Assembly (NCBI GenBank): GCA_050700055.1
Contig: JBOHGE010000008.1
Span: 79,608 to 143,607 of the forward strand
Direction of reading: 5' to 3'
Source: GCA-003244245 sp050700055
GTDB lineage: Bacteria > Actinomycetota > Actinomycetes > Mycobacteriales > Pseudonocardiaceae
Length of the DNA stretch: 64,000 nt
Below are positions 41,154-49,934 of this stretch, piece by piece. A program made the translations under genes and the position numbers. The notes under the pieces are model-generated. The model saw only the letters and a program-made list of their open reading frames with translations. It made no database searches and was not told the DNA's origin. Position 1 is the first letter of the stretch. Each line of letters opens with the position of its first letter.

Positions 41154-42137
41154 GTGCTCGATAACTATCACAGCTTTCTGGTGACCGGGGGTCTGGGCTT
41201 CGTCGGCAGACACCTTACGGAGGCCCTGCTCGCGTTGGGTAAAAAAGTCACGATTCTCGACAATACCTGCACCGCGATTGATACCCGTTCCCCCCGGGGA
41301 GCTACGCTCCGGATAGCCGACATCCGGTACTCCCGCGAGATCGCCGACGCGGTCACTGGAGTGGACGTGGTGTTCCACCTGGCCGCCAACGCCAACGGGA
41401 CGTTGTCGATCACCCGCCCTCGTCTCGATTTCGAGACCAACACAGTGGGAACGTTCTCGCTCGCCGAGGCGCTCCTGAACAGTGACATCCAAAGATTCGT
41501 GTACGTGTCGTCTGCATCGGTGTACGGCAGACCGCAACGTTTCCCGATGGACGAGGACCATCCGACTCGACCGTTCGTTCCTTATGGTGCATCGAAGCTC
41601 AGCGCTGAGGTGACCTGCCTCGCCCTGCACCACGCCTGCGGTCTTCCGGTCGTGGTCGGTCGGCCGTTCTGCGTCTACGGGACGGGAACCAACCCCCGCG
41701 AGGAGATGGTCGAGGTGGGCCGTTACCTTCGCTGGCACCTCAACGACCAGCCCATCCAGATCGTCGGTGACCTCGACCGCAAGACCCGGGATTTCGTACA
41801 TGTCAGTGATCTGGTCGCCGGCCTCTTGGTGATCGCTGATCGGGCCAGGACCGGTGAGGTATTCAATATCGGCTCCGGGCAGGAGATATCGATGCGACAG
41901 CTGGTCGAGACGATCGGCGCCGCCACCGGACGGGAGCCCGACCTCCGGGTGATATCCGAGATCGAGGATGACACCTACCGGCTCGTCGCTGATATCTCCA
42001 AGCTGAAAGAACTCGGTTACCGGCCGGCCACGCAGTTCGATAAGGCGATACACGAGCTGGCCGACCATTTGGGCCCGGCTCCTGAATTACCTGACTCGCC
42101 GACCATCTTCGCTCGTGGTCAGCGAGCGGAGTCCTGA
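41154..42137 (+). CDS. NAD-dependent nucleotide-sugar epimerase/dehydratase
   Basis: A 327-residue short-chain epimerase: FLVTGGLGFVGRHLTEALLA (Rossmann GxxGxxG), LAANANGTLSI, VYVSSASVYGRP, YGASK (catalytic Tyr/Lys) and RDFVHVSDLVAGLLVIAD. It belongs to the UDP-glucose 4-epimerase-like group; substrate cannot be read from sequence. GTG 41154 is chosen because the Rossmann core starts soon after it; a GTG at 41106 is also open. No good ribosome site is visible for either. The gene ends 1 bp from the convergent glycosyltransferase. It is inserted between dgt and dnaG, which are adjacent in mycobacteria. Confidence 0.85.
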   Translation: MLDNYHSFLVTGGLGFVGRHLTEALLALGKKVTILDNTCTAIDTRSPRGATLRIADIRYSREIADAVTGVDVVFHLAANANGTLSITRPRLDFETNTVGTFSLAEALLNSDIQRFVYVSSASVYGRPQRFPMDEDHPTRPFVPYGASKLSAEVTCLALHHACGLPVVVGRPFCVYGTGTNPREEMVEVGRYLRWHLNDQPIQIVGDLDRKTRDFVHVSDLVAGLLVIADRARTGEVFNIGSGQEISMRQLVETIGAATGREPDLRVISEIEDDTYRLVADISKLKELGYRPATQFDKAIHELADHLGPAPELPDSPTIFARGQRAES

Positions 42138-42138
42138 G

Positions 42139-43281
42139 TCAACGGATGACTCGGCGGGTCGCGTCGTAGCCGCGCTGTTCGGGCAGCGTCTGGGATGGTG
42201 CGGCGGCCTCGGCGAGTACCTGCCGGTAGACAGCTTCGTAACCGGCGGCCATCGTCTGGGGGGTGAAGCTGCTCTCCACGTGTTCCCGGCAGTCGGCCGG
42301 GTCCAGAGCGCGGGCCTGCGTGATCGCGTCGGCAAGCTCCTCCGGGTGATCGACGATGATGCCGGTTCGGCCGGACACGACGATCTCGGGGACGGAGCCG
42401 CGCCGTAGCGCCACGACCGGGGTGCCGCAGGCCATGGCCTCGATCATCACCAGTCCGAACGGCTCGTCCCAACAGATCGGGAAGATCAGACAGCAAGCGC
42501 GGGCGAACAGGTCCCGTTTGGTTGCCGCGTCAGCGACGCCGAACACGGTGATGTCGGGGCCGAGCCGGGGTTGCACCTCGCGGGCGAAGTAGGCGCGTTC
42601 GGCCAGTTCGCTGCACTTGCCCGCCAGCGTGATCGGTAACCCGGCGGCTCGGGCCGCGTCGATGGCCAGGTGTGGCGCCTTGTCCGAGTTGAACCGCCCG
42701 AGGAACAGTGCGAAGTTCTCCTTGTCGGCCTGGAACGGGAAGGTGTCGGCCCGGACCGCGTGGTGCACCGTTGCCACCCATGGCAAATCCGGGGCGCCGG
42801 CCCGTTGCGCGTTGGAGATGGCCACTAACCGCACCGTGTCACCGAGTGACCGATAGTAATCATTGTAATGGCTGTCGACCGGGCTGTGCACCGTGTGCAC
42901 GATCGGCATCGACCGGCCGCGAGCCAATAGTGGACCGGCCAGAGTGTGGTCGTGAATCACGTCGATGTCGCATTCCGCAAGGGCGTGGGCGACGTACGCC
43001 GCGTGCACCACCTCGGGCAGCGGTTCGCTGTACCGCTCCACCGGGGAGACCGCATAGCTGGCGAGGAACCGCTGTGCCCGGGTTCCGTGCCGTCCGCCGC
43101 CGATGAGGGTGACGTGATGCCCTCGGTCGACCAGAGGGTCCACCAGGTCGGCCACGACCGCCTCCACCCCGCCGTAGCCCTGCGGGGGCACGGTGAAATA
43201 TGGGGTGACGATCATCGCAATGCGCAGCCGCTGCGTGCCGACGGCCGCTGGCTCGGGCGTGAGCGCGGAGCGGCTGCTCAT
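42139..43281 (-). CDS. Glycosyltransferase, GT4-like (family 1 glycosyl transferase domain)
   Basis: A 380-residue GT-B enzyme. N-terminal domain: IAMIVTPYFTVPPQGYGGVE, DVIHDHTLAGPLLARG and IVHTVHSPVDSHYNDYYRSL. C-terminal nucleotide-sugar domain: FALFLGRFNSDKAPHLAIDA and the E-x7-E motif in WDEPFGLVMIEAMACGTPVV. ATG 43281 is used; a GTG sits one codon earlier. It transfers a sugar from a nucleotide donor, likely in cell-envelope or glycogen/trehalose-type metabolism given the neighbouring debranching-type glycosidase. Acceptor and donor are unknown. Confidence 0.87.
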   Translation of the reverse strand: MSSRSALTPEPAAVGTQRLRIAMIVTPYFTVPPQGYGGVEAVVADLVDPLVDRGHHVTLIGGGRHGTRAQRFLASYAVSPVERYSEPLPEVVHAAYVAHALAECDIDVIHDHTLAGPLLARGRSMPIVHTVHSPVDSHYNDYYRSLGDTVRLVAISNAQRAGAPDLPWVATVHHAVRADTFPFQADKENFALFLGRFNSDKAPHLAIDAARAAGLPITLAGKCSELAERAYFAREVQPRLGPDITVFGVADAATKRDLFARACCLIFPICWDEPFGLVMIEAMACGTPVVALRRGSVPEIVVSGRTGIIVDHPEELADAITQARALDPADCREHVESSFTPQTMAAGYEAVYRQVLAEAAAPSQTLPEQRGYDATRRVIR

Positions 43282-43377
43282 CACGGTGTCCCCCCATTAA
43301 GGAAGCTCAGCTGAACCTGGCTGGCGGCTGGCCATATCCAAACTACCTGCCTAACCGAATCCAGTGGCTGCCTGGCC

Positions 43378-45570
43378 TTATGAAGGAACCCCCGAGTCCT
43401 CTAAGAGATTCTTGGTAGGTGACGGGGTGGCCGCGGTGAGCGGCTGGCGTGGGGCGCGGACCAGCTCGATGCCCTCGGGCAGCCCACTGAGGTTCCAGTC
43501 GTCGCGGTGCACATCGATGTTCACTGCCGCGCCGGCCAGGTGCAGCGACTTGATCCGCAATGGCAGGTAGCGATCCGGGACGGCCGGAGCACACCACACC
43601 TGGCCGAACGGGATCCACGGATCGAACCGCAACAGGGTGCGCAGGAGGAACTGCGGGCTGGCGGACGACCATGCCTGCGGGCTGCAGGCCGTCGGGTAGG
43701 GAACCGGGTCGGCGAACTCGGAGCGCTCGAAGCCGCAGAACAGCTCCGGTAGCTGCCCTCCGAGCCGTTCTGCCGCATCGAAGAGCGCGGTGGCGACTCG
43801 CTGGGCGGCATCGACATAACCGTAACGCATCAACCCGGCGGCGACGATCGCGTTGTCGTGCGGCCAGATCGAGCCGTTGTGGTAGCTCATCGGGTTGTAG
43901 GCGCCCATGGAAGCGGCCAGCGTGCGCACCCCGAACCCGGTGAACATGTCGGGGCTGAGCAGCTGGTCGGCGACCGCGGCGGCTTTGTCCTCATCGATGA
44001 TCCCGGTCCACAGGCAGTGGCCCATGTTCGAGGCGAGCGCATCGACGGGTCGTTTGGCGGCGTCCAAGGCCAGCGCGTAGTAACCGCGGTCGGGCAGCCA
44101 AAACGCCTCGTTGAACGCATGTTTGAGGTCAGCGGCTTTGGCCGCCCACTGTTGGGCCAGGTCCTCGTCGCCGACTCCACGGGCGAAATGTGCGCGCGCC
44201 ACGTAGGCGGCATAGACATATCCCTGCACCTCGGCCAGTGCGATCGGCGGCTCGGCGAGCTGGCCGGAGGCGAAGCTGATCCCGTCGAACGAGTCCTTCC
44301 AGCCCTGGTTGGGCAACCCGCTGTCGGTGGCCCGCTGGTATTCGACGAACCCGTCGCCGTCCCGATCGCCGTAACGTTCGATCCACTCCAGCGCCCGGTC
44401 GGCGTGCGGCAGCAACGCCTCGACGTCGCTGCTGGCCAGCCCCCAGCGGCGCAGCTCACCGAGCAGCATCACGAACAGCGGGGTGGCGTCGATGCTTCCG
44501 TAATAGGCGCTGCCTCCGCCCAAGGCCAGCTTGGTGTCGAGCCCGGAGCGGACCTCGTGCAGAATCCGACCCGGTTCCTCCTCGGTGCGCGGCTCGACGG
44601 TCGTGCCCTGCAGCCGCGCCAGGGTCTGCAGGGTGCCCAGCGCCAGGCTGGCGTCCAGCGGTAGCAGCATCCAGCTGGTCAGCAGGGCGTCACGGCCGAA
44701 CAGGGTCATGAACCACGGCGCCCCGGCGGCGATGACCGGCCGGTCGGGATGGTCCATGTCGAAGATCCGCAATCCGCCGAGATCCCCGGCGCTGGCGGCG
44801 AGCAGCCGGGTCAGCGGCCCGTCAGGAGTGCTGATCGCCGGGGTGTGCGCGTGCCAGGCCGCCAGCGCTTCAGCCGGTCGGGTCTGCTCGATCGGCTGGC
44901 CTGGGGAGTAGCTGATCGGCACGTCGCGTCCGTCTATCGATGGCACCACCTGCACCGAGACCGTCCACTCGGCACGGGGCGAGATGACCGGCTGCCACAC
45001 CAGCTTGCCGGTCGTCGTGATCGGCTCGTCGTTTGTAGCGACCGTGACCGCACGGGCGTCCGAGCCTGACTGGTAGCTCATCCGCAGTCCATCCACCGCC
45101 GCGGTGCTCTCGATGCCCTCACGGTGGTGGACCCGCCCCTGTTTCACCTCGAACAGGCCGGCGAAGTCGGTGTAGGCGGACAACGTCACACGTACCGCCA
45201 CCGGCTCGTGGCCCAGGTTGCGCACAGTGATGTCCTCGCGCATCCCGTTGCCGACATACCGGCGGCGGACCACCAGCAGGGTGCTGTCAGCCAGCCCGGG
45301 ACGGGGCGGTCGCCGGCCGATGAACGTTGCGGAGTACGGGGCCGAACAGTGCACCGCGAGCGGCTCGATCGGTGCTCCATCGATATGGAGTTCCCACCGG
45401 GAGAGGAATCGGGTGTCCCGGAAGAACAGGCCCTGCCCGTCCCTCGAATGGACGTCACCCACTTGGCCGCTGATGCAGAATGTCACGCCTTCGACCAGAG
45501 TCACTGTCCCGGTCGCGGTAGTCGATGGGGGCGGCCCACCACCATAAGCCCAGTCGCTCAACCCGTGCAC
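43378..45570 (-). CDS. Glycogen-debranching-type glycosidase (amylo-alpha-1,6-glucosidase family)
   Basis: A 730-residue protein. The N-terminal 200 residues form the glycogen-debranching N-terminal domain (VTFCISGQVGDVHSRDGQGL, FFRDTRFLSRWELHIDG). The C-terminal part is an (alpha/alpha)6 barrel with GAPWFMTLFGRDALLTSWML, GLPNQGWKDSFDGI, NMGHCLWTGI, and SYHNGSIWPHDNAIVAAGLM, where acidic residues of the GH-type active site lie. Proteins of this class are annotated as amylo-alpha-1,6-glucosidases; some act on other glucans. GTG 45570 overlaps its own GGAGG, so TTG 45561 may be the real start. No signal peptide is seen. Confidence 0.85.
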   Translation of the reverse strand: MHGLSDWAYGGGPPPSTTATGTVTLVEGVTFCISGQVGDVHSRDGQGLFFRDTRFLSRWELHIDGAPIEPLAVHCSAPYSATFIGRRPPRPGLADSTLLVVRRRYVGNGMREDITVRNLGHEPVAVRVTLSAYTDFAGLFEVKQGRVHHREGIESTAAVDGLRMSYQSGSDARAVTVATNDEPITTTGKLVWQPVISPRAEWTVSVQVVPSIDGRDVPISYSPGQPIEQTRPAEALAAWHAHTPAISTPDGPLTRLLAASAGDLGGLRIFDMDHPDRPVIAAGAPWFMTLFGRDALLTSWMLLPLDASLALGTLQTLARLQGTTVEPRTEEEPGRILHEVRSGLDTKLALGGGSAYYGSIDATPLFVMLLGELRRWGLASSDVEALLPHADRALEWIERYGDRDGDGFVEYQRATDSGLPNQGWKDSFDGISFASGQLAEPPIALAEVQGYVYAAYVARAHFARGVGDEDLAQQWAAKAADLKHAFNEAFWLPDRGYYALALDAAKRPVDALASNMGHCLWTGIIDEDKAAAVADQLLSPDMFTGFGVRTLAASMGAYNPMSYHNGSIWPHDNAIVAAGLMRYGYVDAAQRVATALFDAAERLGGQLPELFCGFERSEFADPVPYPTACSPQAWSSASPQFLLRTLLRFDPWIPFGQVWCAPAVPDRYLPLRIKSLHLAGAAVNIDVHRDDWNLSGLPEGIELVRAPRQPLTAATPSPTKNLLEDSGVPS

Positions 45571-45770
45571 CTCCGTCGCTCCACTGTCTGAAAGGCGTCA
45601 TTGTCCACACCCCTCGGCTGATGCTGATGAGCGCCCACCCGTTCGGCGAACGGGTCCAGCCGAGGTGTCACATCCACGAGCGTGGGCCCGTCCTCGCTGA
45701 TACGTGCCGGTAACCGGCGGGTCATCTGCGGGCGGAATCGCCTGCCTGCGAACCCGGAGTGTCCTCCGGC

Positions 45771-46499
45771 TCACGTCTGGTGCGGCCTGCCGTGAGCGGT
45801 GAGGTGGCGGGTCACCAGCGCCCCGAAGACCAGGCCGATGGTGACCCATACGATCAGCTGGGTGCCCAGCGAGGCGACCCGGAAATCCCACAGCACCGTC
45901 GCCGGGAACACGCCGGGCACCTCGTCGATGGTGGGTAGCAGCGACTGCACCAGTGCCACGGCCACCACGAATGCCGCGCCTGCCGCCAGGGCGGCGTTCC
46001 AGGCACCCAGGCGCGACGCGAGCTGCCGGCCCAGGTAGGTCGCCGCGACGGCCAGCAGCACCGAGGCCAGCACCATCGTCAGGTACCACCCGGTGCGCTG
46101 GCTGATCGTGTCGTGGTTGCCGACTGCCGGCGGGTTGGCGGGGTATTTCAAAAACGGCACGACGAACACCACGAGATAGCCGCCCAGCGCCAAGACCGCG
46201 GCCGTGGCCTGTGCGGACAGCCGGCCGATGCGGCCATAGGCGACCGCGAACGCCAGGCTGAACAGGCCACCGAACGCAACGGCGTACACCACAACGGCGG
46301 TGGCCAGCCCGATGGTGCTCTGCACCGTCCGGCTGACCAGCTCCGGCTCGGAAGCCTCGCCCGTGGCGGCCTGGGTGGCCGACTCGAAGTCGATCGCACT
46401 GACGACCGACGGCTCACCGAAGACGTAGGCGAAGACCAGCGCGAGTAGCCCGGCCACCAGACCGGCGAGCATCCCGCGCACCAACAACGCCCGCATCAT
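45771..46499 (-). CDS. cbtA: Cobalt transporter CbtA
   Basis: A 242-residue protein with about five to six membrane helices (LLVRGMLAGLVAGLLALVFA, TIGLATAVVVYAVAFGGLFS, AVLALGGYLVVFVVPFLKYP). The FLKYPANPPAVG motif and the early EPSVVSAIDFE segment are CbtA hallmarks. It imports cobalt together with the single-helix CbtB just upstream. A cobalamin riboswitch precedes the pair, so uptake should be shut off when B12 is plentiful. Confidence 0.9.
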   Translation of the reverse strand: MMRALLVRGMLAGLVAGLLALVFAYVFGEPSVVSAIDFESATQAATGEASEPELVSRTVQSTIGLATAVVVYAVAFGGLFSLAFAVAYGRIGRLSAQATAAVLALGGYLVVFVVPFLKYPANPPAVGNHDTISQRTGWYLTMVLASVLLAVAATYLGRQLASRLGAWNAALAAGAAFVVAVALVQSLLPTIDEVPGVFPATVLWDFRVASLGTQLIVWVTIGLVFGALVTRHLTAHGRPHQT

Positions 46500-46511
46500 G
46501 GCCGGTTGCCG

Positions 46512-46724
46512 TCAGTGACAGGGGACGCCGAGCAGGTGCCGGCCGTCGTGCACGAACTCGTGCACGTACTGGCCCGAGATGATCGTTGTCGCACCCTGCT
46601 CGGTGCCGACGAGATACAGCAGTAGCAGGCTGAGGATTCCTACAAAGATCGCCCAGGGCAGGATCTCCCGCAATGGGATATGGACTGGGCTCGGGGCGGG
46701 AAAATCGACGGAGACGACGCTCAC
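46512..46724 (-). CDS. cbtB: Cobalt transporter subunit CbtB
   Basis: A 70-residue protein with one membrane helix (ILPWAIFVGILSLLLLYLVG) and the conserved C-terminal histidine tail (YVHEFVHDGRHLLGVPCH), which binds cobalt before transfer. GTG 46724 has a GGGAGGT ribosome site. It is the first gene of a two-gene operon with cbtA (12-bp gap) and lies directly downstream of the riboswitch. Confidence 0.9.
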   Translation of the reverse strand: MSVVSVDFPAPSPVHIPLREILPWAIFVGILSLLLLYLVGTEQGATTIISGQYVHEFVHDGRHLLGVPCH

Positions 46725-46754
46725 GGTGCTACCTCCCTGGGTTGGCGCGACCCA

Positions 46755-46880
46755 CTAGACGGTGATCACGACGGCGGAGTGTCTGACTCACGAGACCCAG
46801 GCGGGTGCCGTTCACAGTGGCGCGACCGTGCCGGGTTTACACCGGCTTACCCCATTCTGTCGACAGTTGACGGTAAACAT
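46755..46880 (-). promoter_or_regulatory. Cobalamin riboswitch controlling cbtB-cbtA
   Basis: On the minus strand, the interval carries cobalamin-aptamer landmarks in order: GTAAGCCGGTG, AAACCCGGCAC, GCGCCACTGTGAACGG (around 46808-46823) and GTGAGTCAGACACTCCGCC (around 46772-46790), resembling the B12-box family GCCACTG and AGTCAG.GAC. It ends about 30 bp before the cbtB ribosome site, which could be sequestered on ligand binding. The exact ends are not determined. Confidence 0.8.
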
Positions 46881-46954
46881 GAGGCCCTGGCGGCGTCAAT
46901 CGGCCGTACCGGTGCCGGATCAGCCGCCCGACGGACTCTGTCGGGGCGCGACCG

Positions 46955-46960
46955 TAGACT
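46955..46960 (+). promoter_or_regulatory. Likely -10 box of a leaderless dnaG transcript
   Basis: TAGACT ends 8 bp before the dnaG GTG (46969), the spacing expected when transcription starts at the start codon. No ribosome site is visible upstream of GTG and no good -35 is seen. Confidence 0.45.
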
Positions 46961-46968
46961 CACCGACC

Positions 46969-48846
46969 GTGGCACGGATCCGGGACGCCGACATCGCGGA
47001 GGTCCGCGAGCGCAACCGGATCGACGAGGTGGTCGGCGAGTACGTGGCGTTGCGCCGGGCCGGTGCGGACTCGCTCAAGGGGCTGTGCCCGTTCCACGAC
47101 GAGAAGACCTCGTCGTTCAACGTCCGGCCAGGTCACGGGTCCTTCCACTGTTTCGGCTGCGGCGAGGGCGGGTCCGTCGTCGATTTCATCATGAAGATCG
47201 AGCACCTCGGCTTCGTCGAGGCGGTGCAGCGGCTGGCGGACCGGGCCGGGCTCCAGCTGACCTACACCGGCGGCGGCCCCCCGGTGCACCGCGATCGTGG
47301 CACCCGGTCCCGGCTCGTCGAGGCGAACAAGCTGGCCCAGGAGTTCTACGCCGAGCAGCTGGGCTCGCCCGAGGCGCGCCCGGCCCGGGAGTTCCTCACC
47401 CAGCGCGGGTTCGGCCAGGAGGTCGCGGGCACCTTCGGCTGCGGTTTCGCCCCGCCGGGTTGGGACCAGCTGACCAAGCACCTGCTGGGCCGCGGGTTCA
47501 CCGTCGAGGAACTGGTCAAGGTGGGGGTGTCCCGGGAGGGCCAGCGCGGGCCGCTGGACCGCTTCCACCGCCGGCTGCTGTGGCCGATCCGTGACCTGGG
47601 CGGCGATGTGGTCGGTTTCGGCGCCCGGCGGCTTTTCGACGACGACCGCAACGAGGCGAAGTACCTCAACACCTCCGACACCCCGCTGTACCGCAAGTCG
47701 CAGGTGCTCTTCGGGCTCGACCTGGCCAAGCGCGAGATCGCCCGGCGCCACCAGGTCGTCGTGGTCGAGGGCTACACCGACGTGATGGCGATGCACCTGG
47801 CCGGGGTGCCCACCGCGGTGGCGTCCTGCGGCACCGCGTTCGGTGCTGAGCACATCTCGGTGCTGCGCCGGCTGCTCATGGACGACGACGCCATGCGCGG
47901 CGAGGTGATCTTCACCTTCGACGGTGACGAGGCCGGGCAGAAAGCGGCGCTCAAGGCGTTCGACGACGAGCAGCGGTTCGCGGCGCAGACCTTCATCGCC
48001 ATCGCACCGGACGGGATGGATCCGTGTGAGCTGCGCCAAGCCAAGGGTGACGCTGCAGTTCGCGATCTGGTGGCCCGTCGCCAGCCGCTGTTCACCTTTG
48101 CGGTGCGGACCCTGCTCGCCGAGCATGATCTGGACACCGCGGAGGGCCAGGTCGAAGCGCTGCGACGGGCGGTGCCGATGGTCGCCCGGATCAAGGACCC
48201 GGCTTTGCGTGATCGTTACGCGACGCAGCTGGCGCACTGGAGTGGCTGGACGGGTGACGAGGCCACGGTGGTCCGGCGGGTCCGCGAATCCGCTGGCGAG
48301 GAGCCTCGACGACGTGGCGGGCGCACACCGAGCATGCCGCCGGCCGAGAACGGCACGGCGCTTCCGCCGCGCGACGATGTGCGGCTGCAGGCGCAGCGTG
48401 AGGTGCTCAAGGCGGTGTTGCAGGAGCCCGCGATGACCGGCCCGGTGTACGACGCATTGCCCACCGAGGCGTTCACTCATCCCAGCTACGCGCAGCTGCA
48501 CACGGCGGTATTGGCCGCTGGCGGCACCGCCGCGGGGTTGTCCGGTCCGGAGTGGATCGACGCGGTCGCCGCGCATTGTCCCCAGCGGTCACTGGTCACC
48601 GAGCTGGCCGTGGAGACACTGCGGGCCAAGGCCGGTGCCGAGGACGACGCGCGCTACATCGCCAGCCTGCTCGCCCGGCTGCAGGCCACCGTCGTCGGTC
48701 AGCAGGTCGCCGAGATCAAGTCACGGCTGCAACGGATCTCACCGCAGGACGACAAGGACTCCTACCACCAGCTCTTCGGCGATCTGGTAGCCCTGGAGCA
48801 GTACTACCGGGCGCTTCGCGACCAAGCTGTCGGAGCCTGTGAGTGA
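46969..48846 (+). CDS. dnaG: DNA primase
   Basis: A 625-residue primase starting at GTG 46969. Its zinc domain has CPFHDEKTSSFNVRPGHGSF followed by HCFGCGEGG (CHC2). The catalytic core has the TOPRIM residues VEGYTDVMAMHLAGV, then FTFDGDEAGQKAALKA. The C-terminal DnaB-binding domain is helical (residues about 480-625). It synthesises RNA primers at the replication fork. In M. tuberculosis dnaG (Rv2343c) follows dgt directly; here five genes lie between. Confidence 0.94.
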   Translation: MARIRDADIAEVRERNRIDEVVGEYVALRRAGADSLKGLCPFHDEKTSSFNVRPGHGSFHCFGCGEGGSVVDFIMKIEHLGFVEAVQRLADRAGLQLTYTGGGPPVHRDRGTRSRLVEANKLAQEFYAEQLGSPEARPAREFLTQRGFGQEVAGTFGCGFAPPGWDQLTKHLLGRGFTVEELVKVGVSREGQRGPLDRFHRRLLWPIRDLGGDVVGFGARRLFDDDRNEAKYLNTSDTPLYRKSQVLFGLDLAKREIARRHQVVVVEGYTDVMAMHLAGVPTAVASCGTAFGAEHISVLRRLLMDDDAMRGEVIFTFDGDEAGQKAALKAFDDEQRFAAQTFIAIAPDGMDPCELRQAKGDAAVRDLVARRQPLFTFAVRTLLAEHDLDTAEGQVEALRRAVPMVARIKDPALRDRYATQLAHWSGWTGDEATVVRRVRESAGEEPRRRGGRTPSMPPAENGTALPPRDDVRLQAQREVLKAVLQEPAMTGPVYDALPTEAFTHPSYAQLHTAVLAAGGTAAGLSGPEWIDAVAAHCPQRSLVTELAVETLRAKAGAEDDARYIASLLARLQATVVGQQVAEIKSRLQRISPQDDKDSYHQLFGDLVALEQYYRALRDQAVGACE

Positions 48847-48931
48847 GTTCCTGATGACGGCTGCTTCCGGTGCTTGCCGAGACCCGCGATGCCCGGTTAG
48901 TTTCGATGTTGCGTGACGAGGGAGGTCGCTG

Positions 48932-49687
48932 GTGTGGGATCCGGACGCCTACCTCGAGTTCGCCGATCACCGGGCTCGGCCTTTTCACGACCTGCTGGCC
49001 AGGGTGGGTGCTCGCGACCCGGTACTGGTGGTGGACCTGGGTTGCGGGCCGGGCACTTTGACGCCGTTGCTGGCCAAGCGATGGCCCAAAGCCAAGCTGA
49101 TGGCTGTGGACAGCTCGCCGGAGATGGTGCAGGCGGCGTGGGAACGGGGCATCTCCGCTGAGCTGTGTGACCTGCGCAGCTGGTCGGTCGCTCCCGGTAC
49201 CGGTCTGGTCGTCTGCAACGCGGTGCTGCAGTGGGTGCCAGGGCATACCGAACTGCTGCGCCGGTGGATCCGGCAACTGATGCCCGGGGGATGGCTCGCC
49301 TTTCAGGTGCCCGGGAACTTCAGTGCACCGTCGCACACCGAGACGGCCCGGCTGGCTGCCGAACCGCGCTGGCGCGGTCTGCTCGACCTCACAGCAGCCT
49401 GCCCGGTACTGGAACCCGCTGGTTACGCCGCGGTGCTGGCCCCGGGTGCCGAGGAGTTGGACGTGTGGGAGACCACCTACCTGCACCGGCTGACCGGCTC
49501 CGACCCGGTGCTCGAATGGATCACCGGGACCACCCTGCGGCCGGTCCGGGCGGCGTTGTCGGCGGCCGAGTGGACGGCGTTCCGAGCCGACCTCGGGCCG
49601 CGGTTGCGGGCCGCCTACCCGGCCGGAGCCGACGGGGTGACCTGGTTCCCGTTCCGCCGGATCTTCGCGGTCGCGCAAGCCGGGTAG
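48932..49687 (+). CDS. tam: Trans-aconitate 2-methyltransferase-like SAM enzyme
   Basis: A 251-residue methyltransferase starting at GTG 48932 (GGGAGG site). It begins WDPDAYLEFADHRARPFHDL, the N-terminal signature of Tam, with the SAM loop LVVDLGCGPGTLTPLLAKRW, then VVCNAVLQWVPGHTELLRRW, and LHRLTGSDPVLEWITGTTLR near the end. Tam methylates trans-aconitate, relieving inhibition of aconitase. The match is strong in layout but activity is inferred. It is the last conserved-block gene before tRNA-Asn. Confidence 0.85.
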   Translation: MWDPDAYLEFADHRARPFHDLLARVGARDPVLVVDLGCGPGTLTPLLAKRWPKAKLMAVDSSPEMVQAAWERGISAELCDLRSWSVAPGTGLVVCNAVLQWVPGHTELLRRWIRQLMPGGWLAFQVPGNFSAPSHTETARLAAEPRWRGLLDLTAACPVLEPAGYAAVLAPGAEELDVWETTYLHRLTGSDPVLEWITGTTLRPVRAALSAAEWTAFRADLGPRLRAAYPAGADGVTWFPFRRIFAVAQAG

Positions 49688-49811
49688 GCACTATCGGTCT
49701 TTCAGCGCGTTGCGCCCCTGCCAGCAGGCGGGGCAGCCGCACGGGTGGTGCCTGTGGTGCGCTAGGGTAGTCATCGGTCGGCCCACCGCAGGGTTCGGGC
49801 AACCGGCGCCT

Positions 49812-49884
49812 TCCCCGATAGCTCAATTGGCAGAGCATGCGACTGTTAATCGCAGGGTTGATGGTTCGAGTCCATCTCGGGGAG
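49812..49884 (+). tRNA. tRNA-Asn (GTT)
   Basis: A complete cloverleaf: acceptor TCCCCGA with TCGGGGA and discriminator G; D-arm GCTC..GAGC; anticodon arm GCGACTGTTAATCGC with loop CTGTTAA (anticodon GTT); T-arm TGGTTCGAGTCCA. No CCA is encoded. Accessory genes begin 50 bp downstream, so its 3' end is a candidate integration site. Confidence 0.96.
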
Positions 49885-49934
49885 CTGGCATAACGCGAAG
49901 ACCGGTCCCCGCAGGAACCGGTCCTGACCGCGAC

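Noticed and set aside
45637..45655. Perfect 9-bp inverted repeat as an operator of the glycosidase gene
   Set aside because: It is palindromic (ACCCGTTCG/CGAACGGGT), but no matching copy near other genes supports a regulator site.
45598..46089. 163-codon minus-strand frame overlapping cbtA
   Set aside because: It lies in another frame of the same strand as cbtA, whose membrane helices and family motif are clear.
46960..48576. 538-codon open frame antisense to dnaG
   Set aside because: dnaG has clear catalytic motifs on the other strand; the antisense frame is a by-product of high GC third positions and has no ribosome site or motif.
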